Source: Streptococcus anginosus subsp. whileyi MAS624
GTDB taxonomy: Bacteria > Bacillota > Bacilli > Lactobacillales > Streptococcaceae
Direction: 5' to 3'
Length of the DNA stretch: 64,000 nucleotides
Assembly: GCF_000478925.1 (NCBI RefSeq)
Contig: NZ_AP013072.1
Location: forward strand, 1,590,501 to 1,654,500
Positions 46,753 through 58,750 of this stretch are shown here, one piece after another. The number at the start of each line of letters is the position of its first letter. The stretch's first letter is position 1. Under the pieces are notes generated by a model, which was given only the letters and a program-made list of their open reading frames with translations, searched no databases and had not been told where the DNA came from. The position numbers and the translations under genes are program-made.

Positions 46753-49104
46753 TTAATATTTTGTTGAGAACTTATCAAATAGAGCAAATAACTTATTTGT
46801 TATGAATTGGAACAATCTCATAAGTGATTCTAACATCAAGGAGAGAATGACTGTGAGGATAATGGTAATCGGTGAGATTTTAGATAACAAAAAGATAGAG
46901 TGAAATAACAAGCCCGAAATCACTAAGCCGATGATGTTAAAGAGTACGACAATGGTTTTCATTCGATTGATCGGTTGAATAAGTTTGATGATGATAATGA
47001 AACCAACTACTGCTAATAAGATAACAGACGATGTCGCAACTTCTTGCGTGGATAATCGAAAAATCCGACCACAAGCCATGACAATCAAAACGGCTAGTAA
47101 ATCAACAAAAGCTGCTGGTATGGCATTCTGTAAAACCGTTCTGATAAAACGCCCTCGAATGCGCTGCTTATTAGGCTCCAAAGCTAACATAAATCCGGGT
47201 ATACCAATAGTGAACGCACTAATCAAGGAAACTTGTGATGCCTGCAAAGGATAGGTAAAAGCAAACAAACTAGATAAGATAGCAAGGGAAATAGAAAAAA
47301 TATTTTTCACAAGAAATAAACTAGCGGAACGCTGAATGTTATTGACAACCCTACGTCCTTCTGTCACAATATGCGGCATATGCGAAAAGTCAGAATCCAG
47401 CAAAACAACTTGTGCAATCTGCTTGGTAGCATTGTTGCCAGACTCCATAGCAATGCTGCAATCTGCAGTCTTCATTGCTAAAATATCATTTACACCATCC
47501 CCTGTCATGGCGACTTTGTGCTGATTAGCTTGAAGTGCTTGGACTAATTTTTGTTTCTGTTGAGGGGTCACTCGACCAAAGACCGTATATTTTTCAACTG
47601 CTTGAGTGATTTTTTCATCAGTATCCAAGTTTTGCGCGTCTACATAATTTTCTGCATGAGGAATCTCTGCTTTGGCAGCCACTGCAGCAACTGTGACAGG
47701 ATTATCTCCTGAGATAACTTTGACTTCCACACCTTGAACATCAAAATAGGAAAAGGTTTCAGCTGCATTTTCTCGAATTGGATTTTCTAATAAGATGAAA
47801 AGTAAGGGCTCTACCGTTTGAATCAAAGTGCCTGTAATTAACGGCTCTTTTGATTCAGCAAAAACAAGAACGCGTGAGCCGCTTTCTGCATATTGTTGAA
47901 AATAGCTGCGATATTCTTCCAACTTGTCTTTTAATACAAACTCTGGAGCACCTAAAATAAAATTGCCCTCTTTGAAAGAAATAGCACCAAACTTGCTCTT
48001 TGAGCTAAACGGAAAGGTCTTCACTACAGTCCAAGCCTTTTCTACTACTTCTGAAGCAAAAAAATCTCGAATCGCTGCAATCGTTTCATTTTCATCTGGA
48101 CTTGCTGCCAAATATTGTTTAAGAGCTTCCTGCGAGGCATTCTTGTCTTGCTGAACAGAGAGTACTTGTACAACTTTCATCGTATTTTCCGTAATAGTTC
48201 CTGTCTTATCTACACACAAAACATCTACACGAGAAAGAGACTCAATCCCCTTCATACTGTTTAATAAAACCTGCTGTCTTGCTAGACTAGCTGCTCCCAA
48301 AGCCAGCGCTAGAGTCATCAAAAGATAAAGCCCTTCTGGAATCATCCCAATAATAGCTCCTACCGTAGAGACAATACTAACTTGAAAACTTTCGTGATTG
48401 GTCACATAACTTTGGAAAAATAGAAGAAGCCCTAAAGGAATAATCAAAAATCCAATCACTTTAACCAGATTATTGACCGAACATACCATTTCAGATTCTT
48501 CTTTTCCAGAGACTTCTTTTGCTTTCAATGTCAGTTGATTGATGTAGGATTCATCGCCTACTTTTTCCAAGCGAGCATAGGCTTTGCCAGATACAACAAA
48601 ACTGCCTGACATGACAGTATCATCTATTTGCTTTGCGATTTCATCCGCTTCTCCTGTTAACTGTGATTCATTGACTTTCAATTCACCTGATACAATCTTA
48701 GCGTCTGCATAGATTTGGTCTCCTGTCGAGAAAAGAACGATATCATCTTGTACTAAATCTTTTGTCTCTAGTTGGATTTCTTTACCATCTCGCACTGCAA
48801 TCGCTGTGTAGTGATGAAGCAACTGCATGTTGCTCAATATTTTGCGCGCTCTAAGCTCTTGAACAATTCCAATCAAAGAATTGATAATAACAATAGGCAA
48901 AAAGAGTAGATTGTTCCACGATTGTACAATTATCAACAATAGAGCAAGAACAAAAAAGATGAAATTAAAGTAAGTAAAAACATTGGATTGAATGATTTGC
49001 CAAGTTGTCTTTTCCGTGCTAACCGTTACTTTATTGACTAAGCCTTTTTGAATTCGTTCTTCAACCTCTTGTTGGCTAAGCCCTGTGTATATCTGTTCTG
49101 ACAT
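46753..49104 (-). CDS. Cation-transporting P-type ATPase (CtpE-like)
   Basis: A 783-aa E1-E2 ATPase. Phosphorylation motif VDKTGTITENTMKV, actuator LTGEADEI, hinge TGDGVNDILAMK, and about eight to ten membrane helices. The C-terminal region resembles CtpE-like ATPases (calcium or other divalent cations) more than MgtA or KdpB. I start it at 49104 (MSEQIYTGLS), after AATATGGAGG-like sequence. Monocistronic. The ion is not determined by visible motifs. Confidence 0.85.
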   Translation of the reverse strand: MSEQIYTGLSQQEVEERIQKGLVNKVTVSTEKTTWQIIQSNVFTYFNFIFFVLALLLIIVQSWNNLLFLPIVIINSLIGIVQELRARKILSNMQLLHHYTAIAVRDGKEIQLETKDLVQDDIVLFSTGDQIYADAKIVSGELKVNESQLTGEADEIAKQIDDTVMSGSFVVSGKAYARLEKVGDESYINQLTLKAKEVSGKEESEMVCSVNNLVKVIGFLIIPLGLLLFFQSYVTNHESFQVSIVSTVGAIIGMIPEGLYLLMTLALALGAASLARQQVLLNSMKGIESLSRVDVLCVDKTGTITENTMKVVQVLSVQQDKNASQEALKQYLAASPDENETIAAIRDFFASEVVEKAWTVVKTFPFSSKSKFGAISFKEGNFILGAPEFVLKDKLEEYRSYFQQYAESGSRVLVFAESKEPLITGTLIQTVEPLLFILLENPIRENAAETFSYFDVQGVEVKVISGDNPVTVAAVAAKAEIPHAENYVDAQNLDTDEKITQAVEKYTVFGRVTPQQKQKLVQALQANQHKVAMTGDGVNDILAMKTADCSIAMESGNNATKQIAQVVLLDSDFSHMPHIVTEGRRVVNNIQRSASLFLVKNIFSISLAILSSLFAFTYPLQASQVSLISAFTIGIPGFMLALEPNKQRIRGRFIRTVLQNAIPAAFVDLLAVLIVMACGRIFRLSTQEVATSSVILLAVVGFIIIIKLIQPINRMKTIVVLFNIIGLVISGLLFHSIFLLSKISPITIILTVILSLMLESLMRLFQFITNKLFALFDKFSTKY

Positions 49105-49238
49105 ATAGCCTCCATTCACAAATCATATTAGTATTCTATCAAAAAGTCCGGTTTAAGTCATAGAAAAGTCATAAAACTGGAAAACATGAGATTTTTCATA
49201 CCTTTTCTACAAAACTTTAAAATAGAACAGCTACAAAA

Positions 49239-49263
49239 AAATCCCAACAGAAATTTGTTGGGA
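49239..49263 (-). terminator. Terminator after ftsK
   Basis: TCCCAACA, GAAAT, TTGTTGGGA stem; on the minus strand it is followed by TTTTTTTGTAG. Confidence 0.8.
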
Positions 49264-49300
49264 AAGGATGTTATATTTTTTAAACCACACCTATTTAGTT

Positions 49301-51598
49301 TTAGTTATTCAATAAAACTTTTCTTGGCTTGGTGCCTTCTGCTGGACCGATGACACCCGCAGCTTCTAGCTCTTCCATGAGCCGAGTCGCACGATTAAAC
49401 CCGACAGACAATCGACGTTGGAGCATTGAAGCACTCGCTTTTTGCGTCTCGATGACTAAAGCCTTGGCTTCCTCAAAGAGTGGATCTCCTTGTTCACTCT
49501 CACTACCTGAATCCATGTCATTCTCAGATACTTCGCCTGGGTCAAAATTATCATCATAATCTGCTTCGGCTTGATTCTTAACAAAAGTGACAATGCGCTC
49601 TACATCTTCATCGGAAATAAATGATCCTTGCAGACGGACAGGATGATTTTCATCAATCGGCTTAAAGAGCATATCCCCACGTCCCAAGAGTTTCTCGGCA
49701 CCATTTTCATCTAGAATCGTTCGGCTATCAGTTCCGCTAGAGACAGCAAAAGCAATCCGCGAAGGAACATTTGCCTTGATGAGCCCAGATATAACATCAA
49801 CAGACGGTCGCTGAGTGGCCAAAATCATGTGAATACCAGCCGCTCGAGCTTTTTGTCCCAAGCGAATAATAGCGTCTTCCACTTCTTTGCTGGCTACCAT
49901 CATAAGGTCTGCCAACTCATCCACAATGACCACAATCAAGGAAAGAGAAATTTGTTTATATTCTGGTTGACTGGCATTGTACTCGGCTACTTTGGCATTG
50001 TAACCTGCAATATTGCGAGCACCGACCTTAGAAAATAGCTCATAGCGATTTTCCATTTCATCTACCACTTTTTGCAAAGCTCGGCTCGCCTTGCGCGGAT
50101 TAGTCACAACAGGGATCAGCAAGTGAGGAATATCATTATAGACAGACAATTCAACCATTTTTGGATCAACCATCATGAACTTGACTTCATCTGGTCGTGC
50201 TTTCATGAGAATACTAGCAATAATGCCGTTGACTGCAACGGATTTTCCAGAACCAGTCGATCCTGCTACTAGCAAGTGAGGCATTTTTGCCAGATCAAAC
50301 GTCCGAACAGATCCATTGACGGCTTTTCCTAGAGGAATTTCGAGTAATTTCTTATCATCTGTCTTAGACTGCTCCCAGAGCTCACGGAAAGTAACCGTCG
50401 CAATCTCGGAATTCGGAACTTCAATTCCGACTAAAGATTTGCCCGGAATAGGTGCCTCAATTCGCACATCTTTGGCAGCCAAAGCCAGAGCTAAATCGTC
50501 AGCCAGATTGGAAATGCGATTGACCCGCACTCCGACAGCTGGCTTGACCTCGTACTTAGTCACAGACGGTCCGATTTCAGCACGTTCAACGCTAGCACGA
50601 ATGCCAAAGCTAGCAAATGTTTCTTCCAAAATCTTGATATTTTCGCGGACAATTTTCTTTTCTTTGGATTGATTTTTAGGCTTGTCTGGCGCAAACAAAT
50701 TGATTGTTGGAAGTTTGTAATCTAAACTTTCTTTGGGGGTAAAATTAACTTCAACATATTCATCTGTGTCATCTTGCTGCTCTTCTTTATGTTGTTTCTC
50801 AGACAAACTCTCATCATAATCATAGATTCCTGGATCTGCCTCTTCAAACTGAATCGGAGTGTACGCCAAAACATCATCATCTAAAATTTCTCCCGTTTCA
50901 GAATCAATTTGTGGCTCGTCTTGCTCTACCTGAATAGCATTCATCGCTGCTTGCGCAGCTTTTTCTTCTTTTTCGATAAAACGTTGCTGACGCTTTGCTT
51001 CTCGCTTCTCACTCCAAGCATGATAGGTTTCACTTAATTTTTCAAAAATATCATAAATCGAATATGGACTGATGAGTAGCGCCCCTAGCAATATTAAGAG
51101 GAGTCCGATAAAGTAGGTGCCAATATTTGAAAATAAAAAGGCTATAGGAGTATAGAGTGTCGCTCCTAATAAACCGCCACCAGCAAAAGCACTGACTTTA
51201 ACAGCTGTCAAATCCGTTAAAATCCGTGACAAGGTTGTACTTAGAACCTGTCCTTTTAAATTTAAAACATTTACAAAATAAGCTTGAAATATGAGTAGCA
51301 AGCCAATAAAAATACTGAAAAAGCCTGATTTATAGCCTTCATGCTTATTGACCCACTTAAAAAAGAAAAGATAAATGAGACTGGCTACAATAGCCATATA
51401 GGCTAAACTTCCTACTAACAATCGAATAAGGTTATATAGAGTGATTCCAACGGCACCCCATTTTAATGCTGCAAAAAGAAGCAAAAAAGCGATACCGAAA
51501 GTTGCGAGCATCCTCCGAATGGCTTTCCGCCGCTCTATTTCTGCTTTTGTAGGTCGTCTCGTTGTCCGACCTTTTTTACTATTTTTCTTACTTGCCAT
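49301..51598 (-). CDS. ftsK: DNA translocase FtsK/SpoIIIE
   Basis: A 765-aa protein: four N-terminal membrane helices (about 30-180), acidic linker (220-310), motor domain with Walker [16 protein letters not shown] and Walker [14 protein letters not shown], and a C-terminal gamma winged helix (690-760) with [20 protein letters not shown] that reads orientation sequences. Pumps chromosome ends through the septum. Confidence 0.97.
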   Translation of the reverse strand: MASKKNSKKGRTTRRPTKAEIERRKAIRRMLATFGIAFLLLFAALKWGAVGITLYNLIRLLVGSLAYMAIVASLIYLFFFKWVNKHEGYKSGFFSIFIGLLLIFQAYFVNVLNLKGQVLSTTLSRILTDLTAVKVSAFAGGGLLGATLYTPIAFLFSNIGTYFIGLLLILLGALLISPYSIYDIFEKLSETYHAWSEKREAKRQQRFIEKEEKAAQAAMNAIQVEQDEPQIDSETGEILDDDVLAYTPIQFEEADPGIYDYDESLSEKQHKEEQQDDTDEYVEVNFTPKESLDYKLPTINLFAPDKPKNQSKEKKIVRENIKILEETFASFGIRASVERAEIGPSVTKYEVKPAVGVRVNRISNLADDLALALAAKDVRIEAPIPGKSLVGIEVPNSEIATVTFRELWEQSKTDDKKLLEIPLGKAVNGSVRTFDLAKMPHLLVAGSTGSGKSVAVNGIIASILMKARPDEVKFMMVDPKMVELSVYNDIPHLLIPVVTNPRKASRALQKVVDEMENRYELFSKVGARNIAGYNAKVAEYNASQPEYKQISLSLIVVIVDELADLMMVASKEVEDAIIRLGQKARAAGIHMILATQRPSVDVISGLIKANVPSRIAFAVSSGTDSRTILDENGAEKLLGRGDMLFKPIDENHPVRLQGSFISDEDVERIVTFVKNQAEADYDDNFDPGEVSENDMDSGSESEQGDPLFEEAKALVIETQKASASMLQRRLSVGFNRATRLMEELEAAGVIGPAEGTKPRKVLLNN

Positions 51599-51684
51599 AA
51601 ATTTTATTATACCACAAATTGAACACTAATCCAATGCAAGAAAAAAGCAGAAGCTCCATACTTCCACTTTTGAAACAACATTGT

Positions 51685-51894
51685 TTACTTCCAAATCACA
51701 TCATCGTCTCCGTCATCTTCTGGCAAGACAAACCACAAAATCAAGTAAGGGATCAGACCGATTCCATATACAAAAAATGCTACTCCCCAAATTAGTCGTA
51801 CAATGGTAGGATCAATGTCAAAATAATTTGCTATACCTGCACAGACACCCGCAATTTTCTTATTTCGCACATCTCTTGTCAATCGTTTAGCCAT
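51685..51894 (-). CDS. PspC-domain membrane protein
   Basis: A 69-aa protein: LTRDVRNKKIAGVCAGIANY then one hydrophobic helix (LIWGVAFFVYGIGLIPYLIL) and an acidic end. I start it at MAKRLTRDV (51894), following AAAGGAGGGACAG; the frame open to 51969 has no RBS. PspC proteins sense or answer cell-envelope stress. Confidence 0.88.
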   Translation of the reverse strand: MAKRLTRDVRNKKIAGVCAGIANYFDIDPTIVRLIWGVAFFVYGIGLIPYLILWFVLPEDDGDDDVIWK

Positions 51895-52002
51895 TCTCTG
51901 TCCCTCCTTTATAAATCTATTATAACATAAATTTTTTAACATTAAATAAATATCATAAAGAATTTCCATGAACCAATTGTCAAACGTTCATCGTCAGCAA
52001 GA

Positions 52003-52446
52003 TTAAAAAAGTTGCTGTTGCAGTTGACCTAAAATAAAGCGAGAAATTGGTCCAACAATCAGAAAATTCAAGGGAAAAGCTACAATAAAATTGGTCAACC
52101 AAGCTCCAAGGTAATTGGTTACTGAAAGCGGCACGCCGTTAAAAAGCATATCATAAAGAGACATCAATGAAACCATAATCAGAACCATACCACCTGAAAC
52201 AACGAGGATCTTCTACCAAGGTTTATGGCGTTCTGTTAAAAATTTAAAAGCAATTCCCTTCACAACTGGTCCTGCCACAAGAAGGTCTAAGAGAAAAGCG
52301 GTAATCAATCCAGGAACATATCCCATTGCTAGATGAGCCCATGAAAAATATCCTACAACGGACAGGTTCCAAATGCTCATTCCAAATACCATCATGATAC
52401 ACATAAGGGCTGTAAAAAATAATAATTCCTTAAAATTCTTCGGCAT
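52003..52446 (-). pseudogene. DUF2798-family membrane protein broken by an in-frame amber codon
   Basis: The first 77 codons (MPKNFKELLFFTALM... to ERHKPW) end in TAG at 52213; without it the frame runs on as KILVVSGGMVLIMVSLMSLY to the stop at 52003. Each half contains one DUF2798-like two-helix unit. TGG to TAG would explain it, giving an ancestral PWWKIL. The first half could still be made alone. Confidence 0.8.
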
Positions 52447-52600
52447 AAAAACTCCATTTCTTTGTTGATAAACGCTGTTTTAGTACAAAAAAAGAGCCCG
52501 ATAGTGCCTTTTAGTTAGTATAGATAACCTCTCAAAAGATTTGAAAAAGGCTTTTACTTATAGTAAAATGTGAATAGTTCAACATTCAGAAAGGAAATCT

Positions 52601-53404
52601 ATGAAAAAATTACTTATCTTAGGACTGGCTGCTGGTTTATTTTTGACAGGTTGTACCAATTTACAAAGAGCTATCAGAGGAAATGACTATGTAGATTCAA
52701 GTCTTACTTCCGAATCCAGCTCAAAAGCAGCTGAAAAACAAAAAGAAGAGCAAAAAGCTGCTTTGACCGATAAAAATGCTCATTTCCCACAGTTGTCTGA
52801 CAAGGTCGCTGACGATGAAGCGGAAGTGAAAATAACCACAACTGAAGGTATTATCTCGTTGAAGCTCTTTCCAAAATATGCTCCACTTGCAGTTGAAAAT
52901 TTCTTAACGCACTCTAAAGAAGGGTATTATAACGGCGTGACTTTCCATCGTGTCATTAAGGATTTTATGATTCAAACAGGAGACCCTAAGGGAGACGGTA
53001 CTGGTGGTGAATCCATTTGGAAAGGAAAGAATGAAAAGATTGATTCTGGAAGCGGATTTAAAACAGAGATTTCGTCTTATCTCTACAATATCCGTGGTGC
53101 ATTAGCCATGGCTCGTTCTTCCAATCCAAATTCCAACGGTAGTCAATTTTTCATCAACCAAAACACCAAGGACAGTTCGAGTCAACTCTCTAACACAACT
53201 TATCCTGAAAAAATTATTGAAGCCTATAAAAAAGGTGGAAATCCAAGTTTAGACGGGAATTATACTGTCTTTGGGCAAGTCGTTTCTGGCATGGATGTCG
53301 TGGATAAAATCGCTGCGATTGAGACAGGCGAAAACGACAAACCCAAAAAAGAAATCAAAATCGAGAAAATTGAAGTCATTAAGGACTATACATTTAAGAA
53401 ATAA
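52601..53404 (+). CDS. Cyclophilin-type peptidyl-prolyl isomerase lipoprotein
   Basis: A 267-aa lipoprotein: signal with lipobox FLTGC (cysteine 18), a charged linker to about residue 75, then a cyclophilin domain (about 80-262) with YYNGVTFHRVIKDFMIQTGD and SNPNSNGSQFFINQ. Acts in protein folding on the outer face of the membrane (SlrA/PpiA of streptococci). Single gene. Confidence 0.92.
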   Translation: MKKLLILGLAAGLFLTGCTNLQRAIRGNDYVDSSLTSESSSKAAEKQKEEQKAALTDKNAHFPQLSDKVADDEAEVKITTTEGIISLKLFPKYAPLAVENFLTHSKEGYYNGVTFHRVIKDFMIQTGDPKGDGTGGESIWKGKNEKIDSGSGFKTEISSYLYNIRGALAMARSSNPNSNGSQFFINQNTKDSSSQLSNTTYPEKIIEAYKKGGNPSLDGNYTVFGQVVSGMDVVDKIAAIETGENDKPKKEIKIEKIEVIKDYTFKK

Positions 53405-53409
53405 TCACA

Positions 53410-53677
53410 AAACGAAGAGGCTGGGACAAAAGTCCGACATCAAATATAAAAAGCGAACAAAACTAGTTTTCTGGTAATCAGAATTCTGCTTTGTTCGCTT
53501 TTCGCATTTAATTATAGATTTGAAGGGCTTAATAATTAAGATTTTTAAAAATTGAAATCTTTTTGTCCCAAACTCTCGTTTACTTTCTAGAATAAAACTC
53601 AATACGCAGTAGTTGAGCGCTCTATAATGCACTGATGCTATCAGCTTTTACAGACTTACTCCTCATTTTCTTTATTC
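53410..53677. repeat. Intergenic repeat region with nested inverted repeats
   Basis: CTGGGACAAAA near 53419 pairs with TTTTTGTCCCA near 53562, and inside it AAAAGCGAACAAA pairs with TTTGTTCGCTTTT (53448-53501). Probably the terminator of the cyclophilin gene carried inside a repeat family also seen near 37955 and 62270. No gene. Confidence 0.55.
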
Positions 53678-55219
53678 TCACATTAATTGATTAAAATCCC
53701 AAATCTGATCTACCCATCCTTCATAGAAATCAGGCTCATGGCAGACCATGAGGATGCTGCCCTTGTATTCTTTCAGAGCCCGTTTTAGTTCTTCCTTAGC
53801 ATCGACATCTAGGTGATTGGTCGGCTCATCCAGCACCAGAACATTATTTTCTCGGTTCATGAGGAGACAAAGGCGGACCTTGACCTGCTCCCCACCTGAA
53901 AGAACCTGGATCTGGCTCTCGATATGCTTGGAAGTCAGACCACATCTAGCTAGAGCTGCCCGAACTTCTGCTTGGTTAAGGGCCGGAAATGCATTCCAAA
54001 CTGCTTCAAGCGGTGTCTGACGATTGCCACCTTCGACTTCCTGTTCGAAATAACCCAGCTCCAGATACTCCCCACGCTCGACTTGACCCGCAATAGGCGA
54101 GATAATACCCAGCAGGCTCTTGAGCAGGGTCGTTTTCCCAATTCCATTTGCTCCGATAATCGCTACCTTTTGATTGCGTTCAAAAGTCAGGTTAAGGGGC
54201 TGGGTCAGCGGACGGTCGTAACCAATCTGCAAATCCTTGGTTTGAAAGATAAAGCGGCTAGGTGTACGAGCAGACTTGAAATCAAAGGATGGCTTGGGCT
54301 TCTCACTCTGCAGCTCAATAATGTCCATCTTATCCAACTTTTTCTGGCGAGACATAGCCATATTACGGGTCGCCACACGGGCTTTATTGCGAGCTACAAA
54401 GTCCTTGAGGTCTGCAATTTCCTTCTGCTGACGCTCATAAGCTGCTTCCAGCTGAGATTTTTTCATCTCGTAGACTTCTAAGAATTGATAATAATCCCCA
54501 GAATAGCGGGTCAACTGCTGATTTTCCACATGGTAGACGATATTGATCACATCATTCAAGAAAGGAATATCGTGCGAGATCAGAACAAAGGCATTTTCAT
54601 AGTTTTGTAGGTAGCGTTTAAGCCAGTCAATGTGCTCAGCATCCAGATAGTTGGTTGGCTCGTCCAAGAGCAGGATATCTGGTTTTTCCAGAAGAAGCTT
54701 GGCTAAGAGAACCTTGGTGCGCTGCCCACCAGATAGCTCTGTCACATCACTCTCCATGCCGTAGTCCATAACACCCAAAGCCCGTGCGACTTCATCAATC
54801 TTGGCATCCAGAGTATAGAAATCCCGACTCTCTAAGCGATCCTGCAGCTCGCCCACTTCTTCCATAAGGACATCAACATCTGCCCCTTCCTCAGCCATAC
54901 TCATATAAATTTCATTGATACGGGCCTCAGTTTTGAAAAGCTCGTCAAAAGCTGTGCGCAAGACATCGCGGACAGACTGGCCTTGCTCCAACACAACATG
55001 CTGATCCAGATAGCCAGCAGTCACATATTTAGACCACTCAACCTTACCCTCGTCCGGTAGCATTTTCCCTGTCACAATGCTCATAAAGGTTGACTTCCCC
55101 TCACCATTAGCACCAACCAAGCCGATATGCTCACCCTTGAGTAGACGGAAGGATACATCCTCAAAAATAGCCCTGTCACCAAAACCGTGGCTGAGATTTT
55201 TTACTTCTAAAATACTCAT
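53678..55219 (-). CDS. ABC-F family ATPase (YkpA/Ybit-like)
   Basis: A 513-aa protein with two ABC domains and no membrane segment. Walker A: GANGEGKST and GANGIGKTT; signatures ELSGGQRTKVLL and VLSGGEQVKVRL; Walker B ILLLDEPTNYLD and VLVLDEPTNHLD. The linker between domains is helical and charged (QLEAAYERQQKEIADLKDFV). ABC-F proteins act on the ribosome; this subgroup is a housekeeping translation factor rather than a known resistance protein. Confidence 0.9.
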   Translation of the reverse strand: MSILEVKNLSHGFGDRAIFEDVSFRLLKGEHIGLVGANGEGKSTFMSIVTGKMLPDEGKVEWSKYVTAGYLDQHVVLEQGQSVRDVLRTAFDELFKTEARINEIYMSMAEEGADVDVLMEEVGELQDRLESRDFYTLDAKIDEVARALGVMDYGMESDVTELSGGQRTKVLLAKLLLEKPDILLLDEPTNYLDAEHIDWLKRYLQNYENAFVLISHDIPFLNDVINIVYHVENQQLTRYSGDYYQFLEVYEMKKSQLEAAYERQQKEIADLKDFVARNKARVATRNMAMSRQKKLDKMDIIELQSEKPKPSFDFKSARTPSRFIFQTKDLQIGYDRPLTQPLNLTFERNQKVAIIGANGIGKTTLLKSLLGIISPIAGQVERGEYLELGYFEQEVEGGNRQTPLEAVWNAFPALNQAEVRAALARCGLTSKHIESQIQVLSGGEQVKVRLCLLMNRENNVLVLDEPTNHLDVDAKEELKRALKEYKGSILMVCHEPDFYEGWVDQIWDFNQLM

Positions 55220-55331
55220 CTTTTCTCCTCTATCATTGATTGCAGTTCCTTGATTATACCATCAAAAGAGATTTTTTGGCAAGACAGAAGAAAAGGAAAA
55301 GCGAGACTGCTTCATTCTCGCTTGCTTTCAT

Positions 55332-55640
55332 CTAATTCAAATGATGGGTGTGTTTGGTAATCCACTGGGTTAGCTTGATATTAAGCCAAAAACCATAAAT
55401 GCCAAAAGTAATGATCGTCAAGAGCCACCACTTCACCCAATTTCCAAAAAGCTGCATCGCAGTACCATCAAAATAGAGACGGTGTCCATCAATGACTGTG
55501 TGCTTAATCTTCCAATTATACAGGATACACATGCCCCAAGGAGCACAGATACCTAGCGTCAAAACTGTAATCAAGATAGTTAAAATAGCATGACCAATGT
55601 AAGAAAAGAGGCCGCCGTCGAAATAAGATTCTTTATACAC
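55332..55640 (-). CDS. DUF898-like membrane protein
   Basis: A 102-aa protein with two similar halves, each a helix plus a basic or aromatic patch (LTLGICAPWGMCILYNWKIKHT and ITFGIYGFWLNIKLTQWITKHT). It fits the DUF898/YjgN pattern seen in short streptococcal proteins. Function unknown. It follows mtnN by 14 bases and is probably co-transcribed. Confidence 0.65.
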   Translation of the reverse strand: MYKESYFDGGLFSYIGHAILTILITVLTLGICAPWGMCILYNWKIKHTVIDGHRLYFDGTAMQLFGNWVKWWLLTIITFGIYGFWLNIKLTQWITKHTHHLN

Positions 55641-55654
55641 TATATTCTCCTTGT

Positions 55655-56347
55655 CTAAACTAATTCTTTCAGAAATTGAATCAGAGTGTCTGCTGAGCGC
55701 TTGCCAGCTTCAAGAATGAACTCATCAAAAGTGACATTGGCATCATGGCTAGCTGTGTCGCTCATAGCCCGAATAACCATAAAAGGTAGCCCAATCGAAT
55801 GCGTAGCCTGAGCGACGGCTGCGCCCTCCATCTCAACCGCTAGAACATCTGGAACGTGTCCTTTGATACGGTCAATCTTGTCCTGACTGGCAATAAAGCT
55901 ATCCCCTGTTGCAATCAAGCCAACGCGACTTGTCTGATGTGTCTTTTCTAAAATCTTTTTCATCTCAGAAACCAAATAACGGCTCGCTTCAAAATAAAGT
56001 GGCTGGCGTGCCATTTGTCCGTATTCATAGCCAAAAGCTGTTACATCTACATCATGGTACACTAGCCGGTCAGCCACTACAATATCGCCGATTTGCAAGC
56101 CCTCAGCTACCGCACCAGCAGAACCTGTATTGATGACAGCCGTCACTTTAAACTCATTGACCAAAACAGCCACGCTCATAGCAGACATGACCTTTCCAAT
56201 CCCGCTTTCTACCAGCACAACTTCATGACGACCGATACTTCCCGTATGATAAACATGCCCCAAACGTAAGTGCTTTTCGGCATTTTCCAAGTTTTCCACT
56301 AAGATTTTTAGTTCCTCAGGCATGGCCGCAATAATTCCGATTTTCAT
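55655..56347 (-). CDS. mtnN: 5'-methylthioadenosine/S-adenosylhomocysteine nucleosidase
   Basis: A 230-aa Pfs enzyme: MKIGIIAAMPEELKIL at the N-terminus, NTGSAGAVAEGLQIGD and VEMEGAAVAQ with catalytic glutamate. Cleaves MTA and SAH, feeding methionine salvage and LuxS. End of the glmU-nudF-macP-mtnN group. Confidence 0.97.
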   Translation of the reverse strand: MKIGIIAAMPEELKILVENLENAEKHLRLGHVYHTGSIGRHEVVLVESGIGKVMSAMSVAVLVNEFKVTAVINTGSAGAVAEGLQIGDIVVADRLVYHDVDVTAFGYEYGQMARQPLYFEASRYLVSEMKKILEKTHQTSRVGLIATGDSFIASQDKIDRIKGHVPDVLAVEMEGAAVAQATHSIGLPFMVIRAMSDTASHDANVTFDEFILEAGKRSADTLIQFLKELV

Positions 56348-56398
56348 TATTTCCTCTCATTCTATCACAAAAAAAGCGAAAGTCGAGCTTATCGCTTT

Positions 56399-56707
56399 TT
56401 ATAGCCAAATAATAGCAGCAATCAAAGCCATCAAAAGCAGGACAATCCAAAATAGAATTTTGTTTAATTTTGCTTGAAATACTCCACGTTTTGCATTTTC
56501 AATGCGTCGGCTTTTGGTTACCGTTGGTTCCACATCAATTTGCAGCGTATCTTGATTGAAGCCACTATTTTGAGAGGAATAACCAAACTGGCTTCTAGTC
56601 GTTTTTAAAATTTTGGTTTCTTCCTCATCATGCAAAGGTGGACCTGAAATATCTTCACCACGATTTGCCCGTTCAATCATTTCATCTGTTAATAAAGGTC
56701 TTCCCAT
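56399..56707 (-). CDS. macP: MacP-like activator of penicillin-binding protein PBP2a
   Basis: A 102-aa single-pass protein: cytoplasmic N-terminus ([20 protein letters not shown]) with a threonine at residue 31 (EEETKIL) equivalent in place to the StkP target of pneumococcal MacP, and a C-terminal helix ([19 protein letters not shown]). Location between nudF and mtnN is the same as in pneumococcus. It activates the synthase PBP2a in that species. Confidence 0.85.
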   Translation of the reverse strand: MGRPLLTDEMIERANRGEDISGPPLHDEEETKILKTTRSQFGYSSQNSGFNQDTLQIDVEPTVTKSRRIENAKRGVFQAKLNKILFWIVLLLMALIAAIIWL

Positions 56708-56717
56708 GAGCGTCCCC

Positions 56718-57269
56718 CTATCTTCGATTCATTTTCATTTCCCAATATTGAAGTGCAATAATGGTTTTTGCATCACAAATATCACCACTAGCAAGGAGAG
56801 CTTTCGCTTCTTCCAAGGTCACTTCATGGAGTTCTAAGGTCTCGTCCTCATCTTGTGGACGAGGATTTTCAACTTTTATCAAATGGCTAGCGCTATAAAG
56901 TTTGATTCGCTCATTGCAAAAGCCAATCGCTGAATAGAAATCATAGAGCAGTTCCAATTCACCTGTATAGCCGGTCTCTTCTTCCAATTCACGCAAAGCA
57001 GCAGCTTTAGGATCCGCATTTTCACCGACTTCTAACTTGCCTGCCGGAATTTCATAAGAGGTTGCTTCAATAGCTTTGCGGTACTGCCTGACCAAAATCA
57101 TTTTGTCTTCTGGGGTTAACGCAATAACTGCTACAGCACCATTATGGAAAATCAAATCACGATAAGCAGTCCCTTTCCCAGCTGGTAGCTGAACTTTATC
57201 CTTGACAAGGTTAAAAATAGGACCTTGATAAATTTCTGTTCGTTTTAGCGTTTTTTCTTCAAAATCCAT
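56718..57269 (-). CDS. nudF: Nudix hydrolase, ADP-ribose pyrophosphatase type
   Basis: A 183-aa Nudix enzyme. The box lies in [27 protein letters not shown] (only its key residues are G, REL and EE). [19 protein letters not shown] is typical of ADP-ribose pyrophosphatases. Lies between glmU and macP with spacings of about ten bases. Confidence 0.9.
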   Translation of the reverse strand: MDFEEKTLKRTEIYQGPIFNLVKDKVQLPAGKGTAYRDLIFHNGAVAVIALTPEDKMILVRQYRKAIEATSYEIPAGKLEVGENADPKAAALRELEEETGYTGELELLYDFYSAIGFCNERIKLYSASHLIKVENPRPQDEDETLELHEVTLEEAKALLASGDICDAKTIIALQYWEMKMNRR

Positions 57270-57277
57270 AGCCGTTC

Positions 57278-58687
<1,410 letters not shown>

Positions 58688-58750
58688 TTATTATAGCATT
58701 TTTTATATCATTTGTTAAGATTCTCTCTGTAATGCTTTAATCCGCATCTT

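Noticed and set aside
53972..54481. 169-aa plus-strand ORF opposite the ABC-F gene
   Set aside because: Antisense shadow; the minus-strand gene has all ABC motifs.
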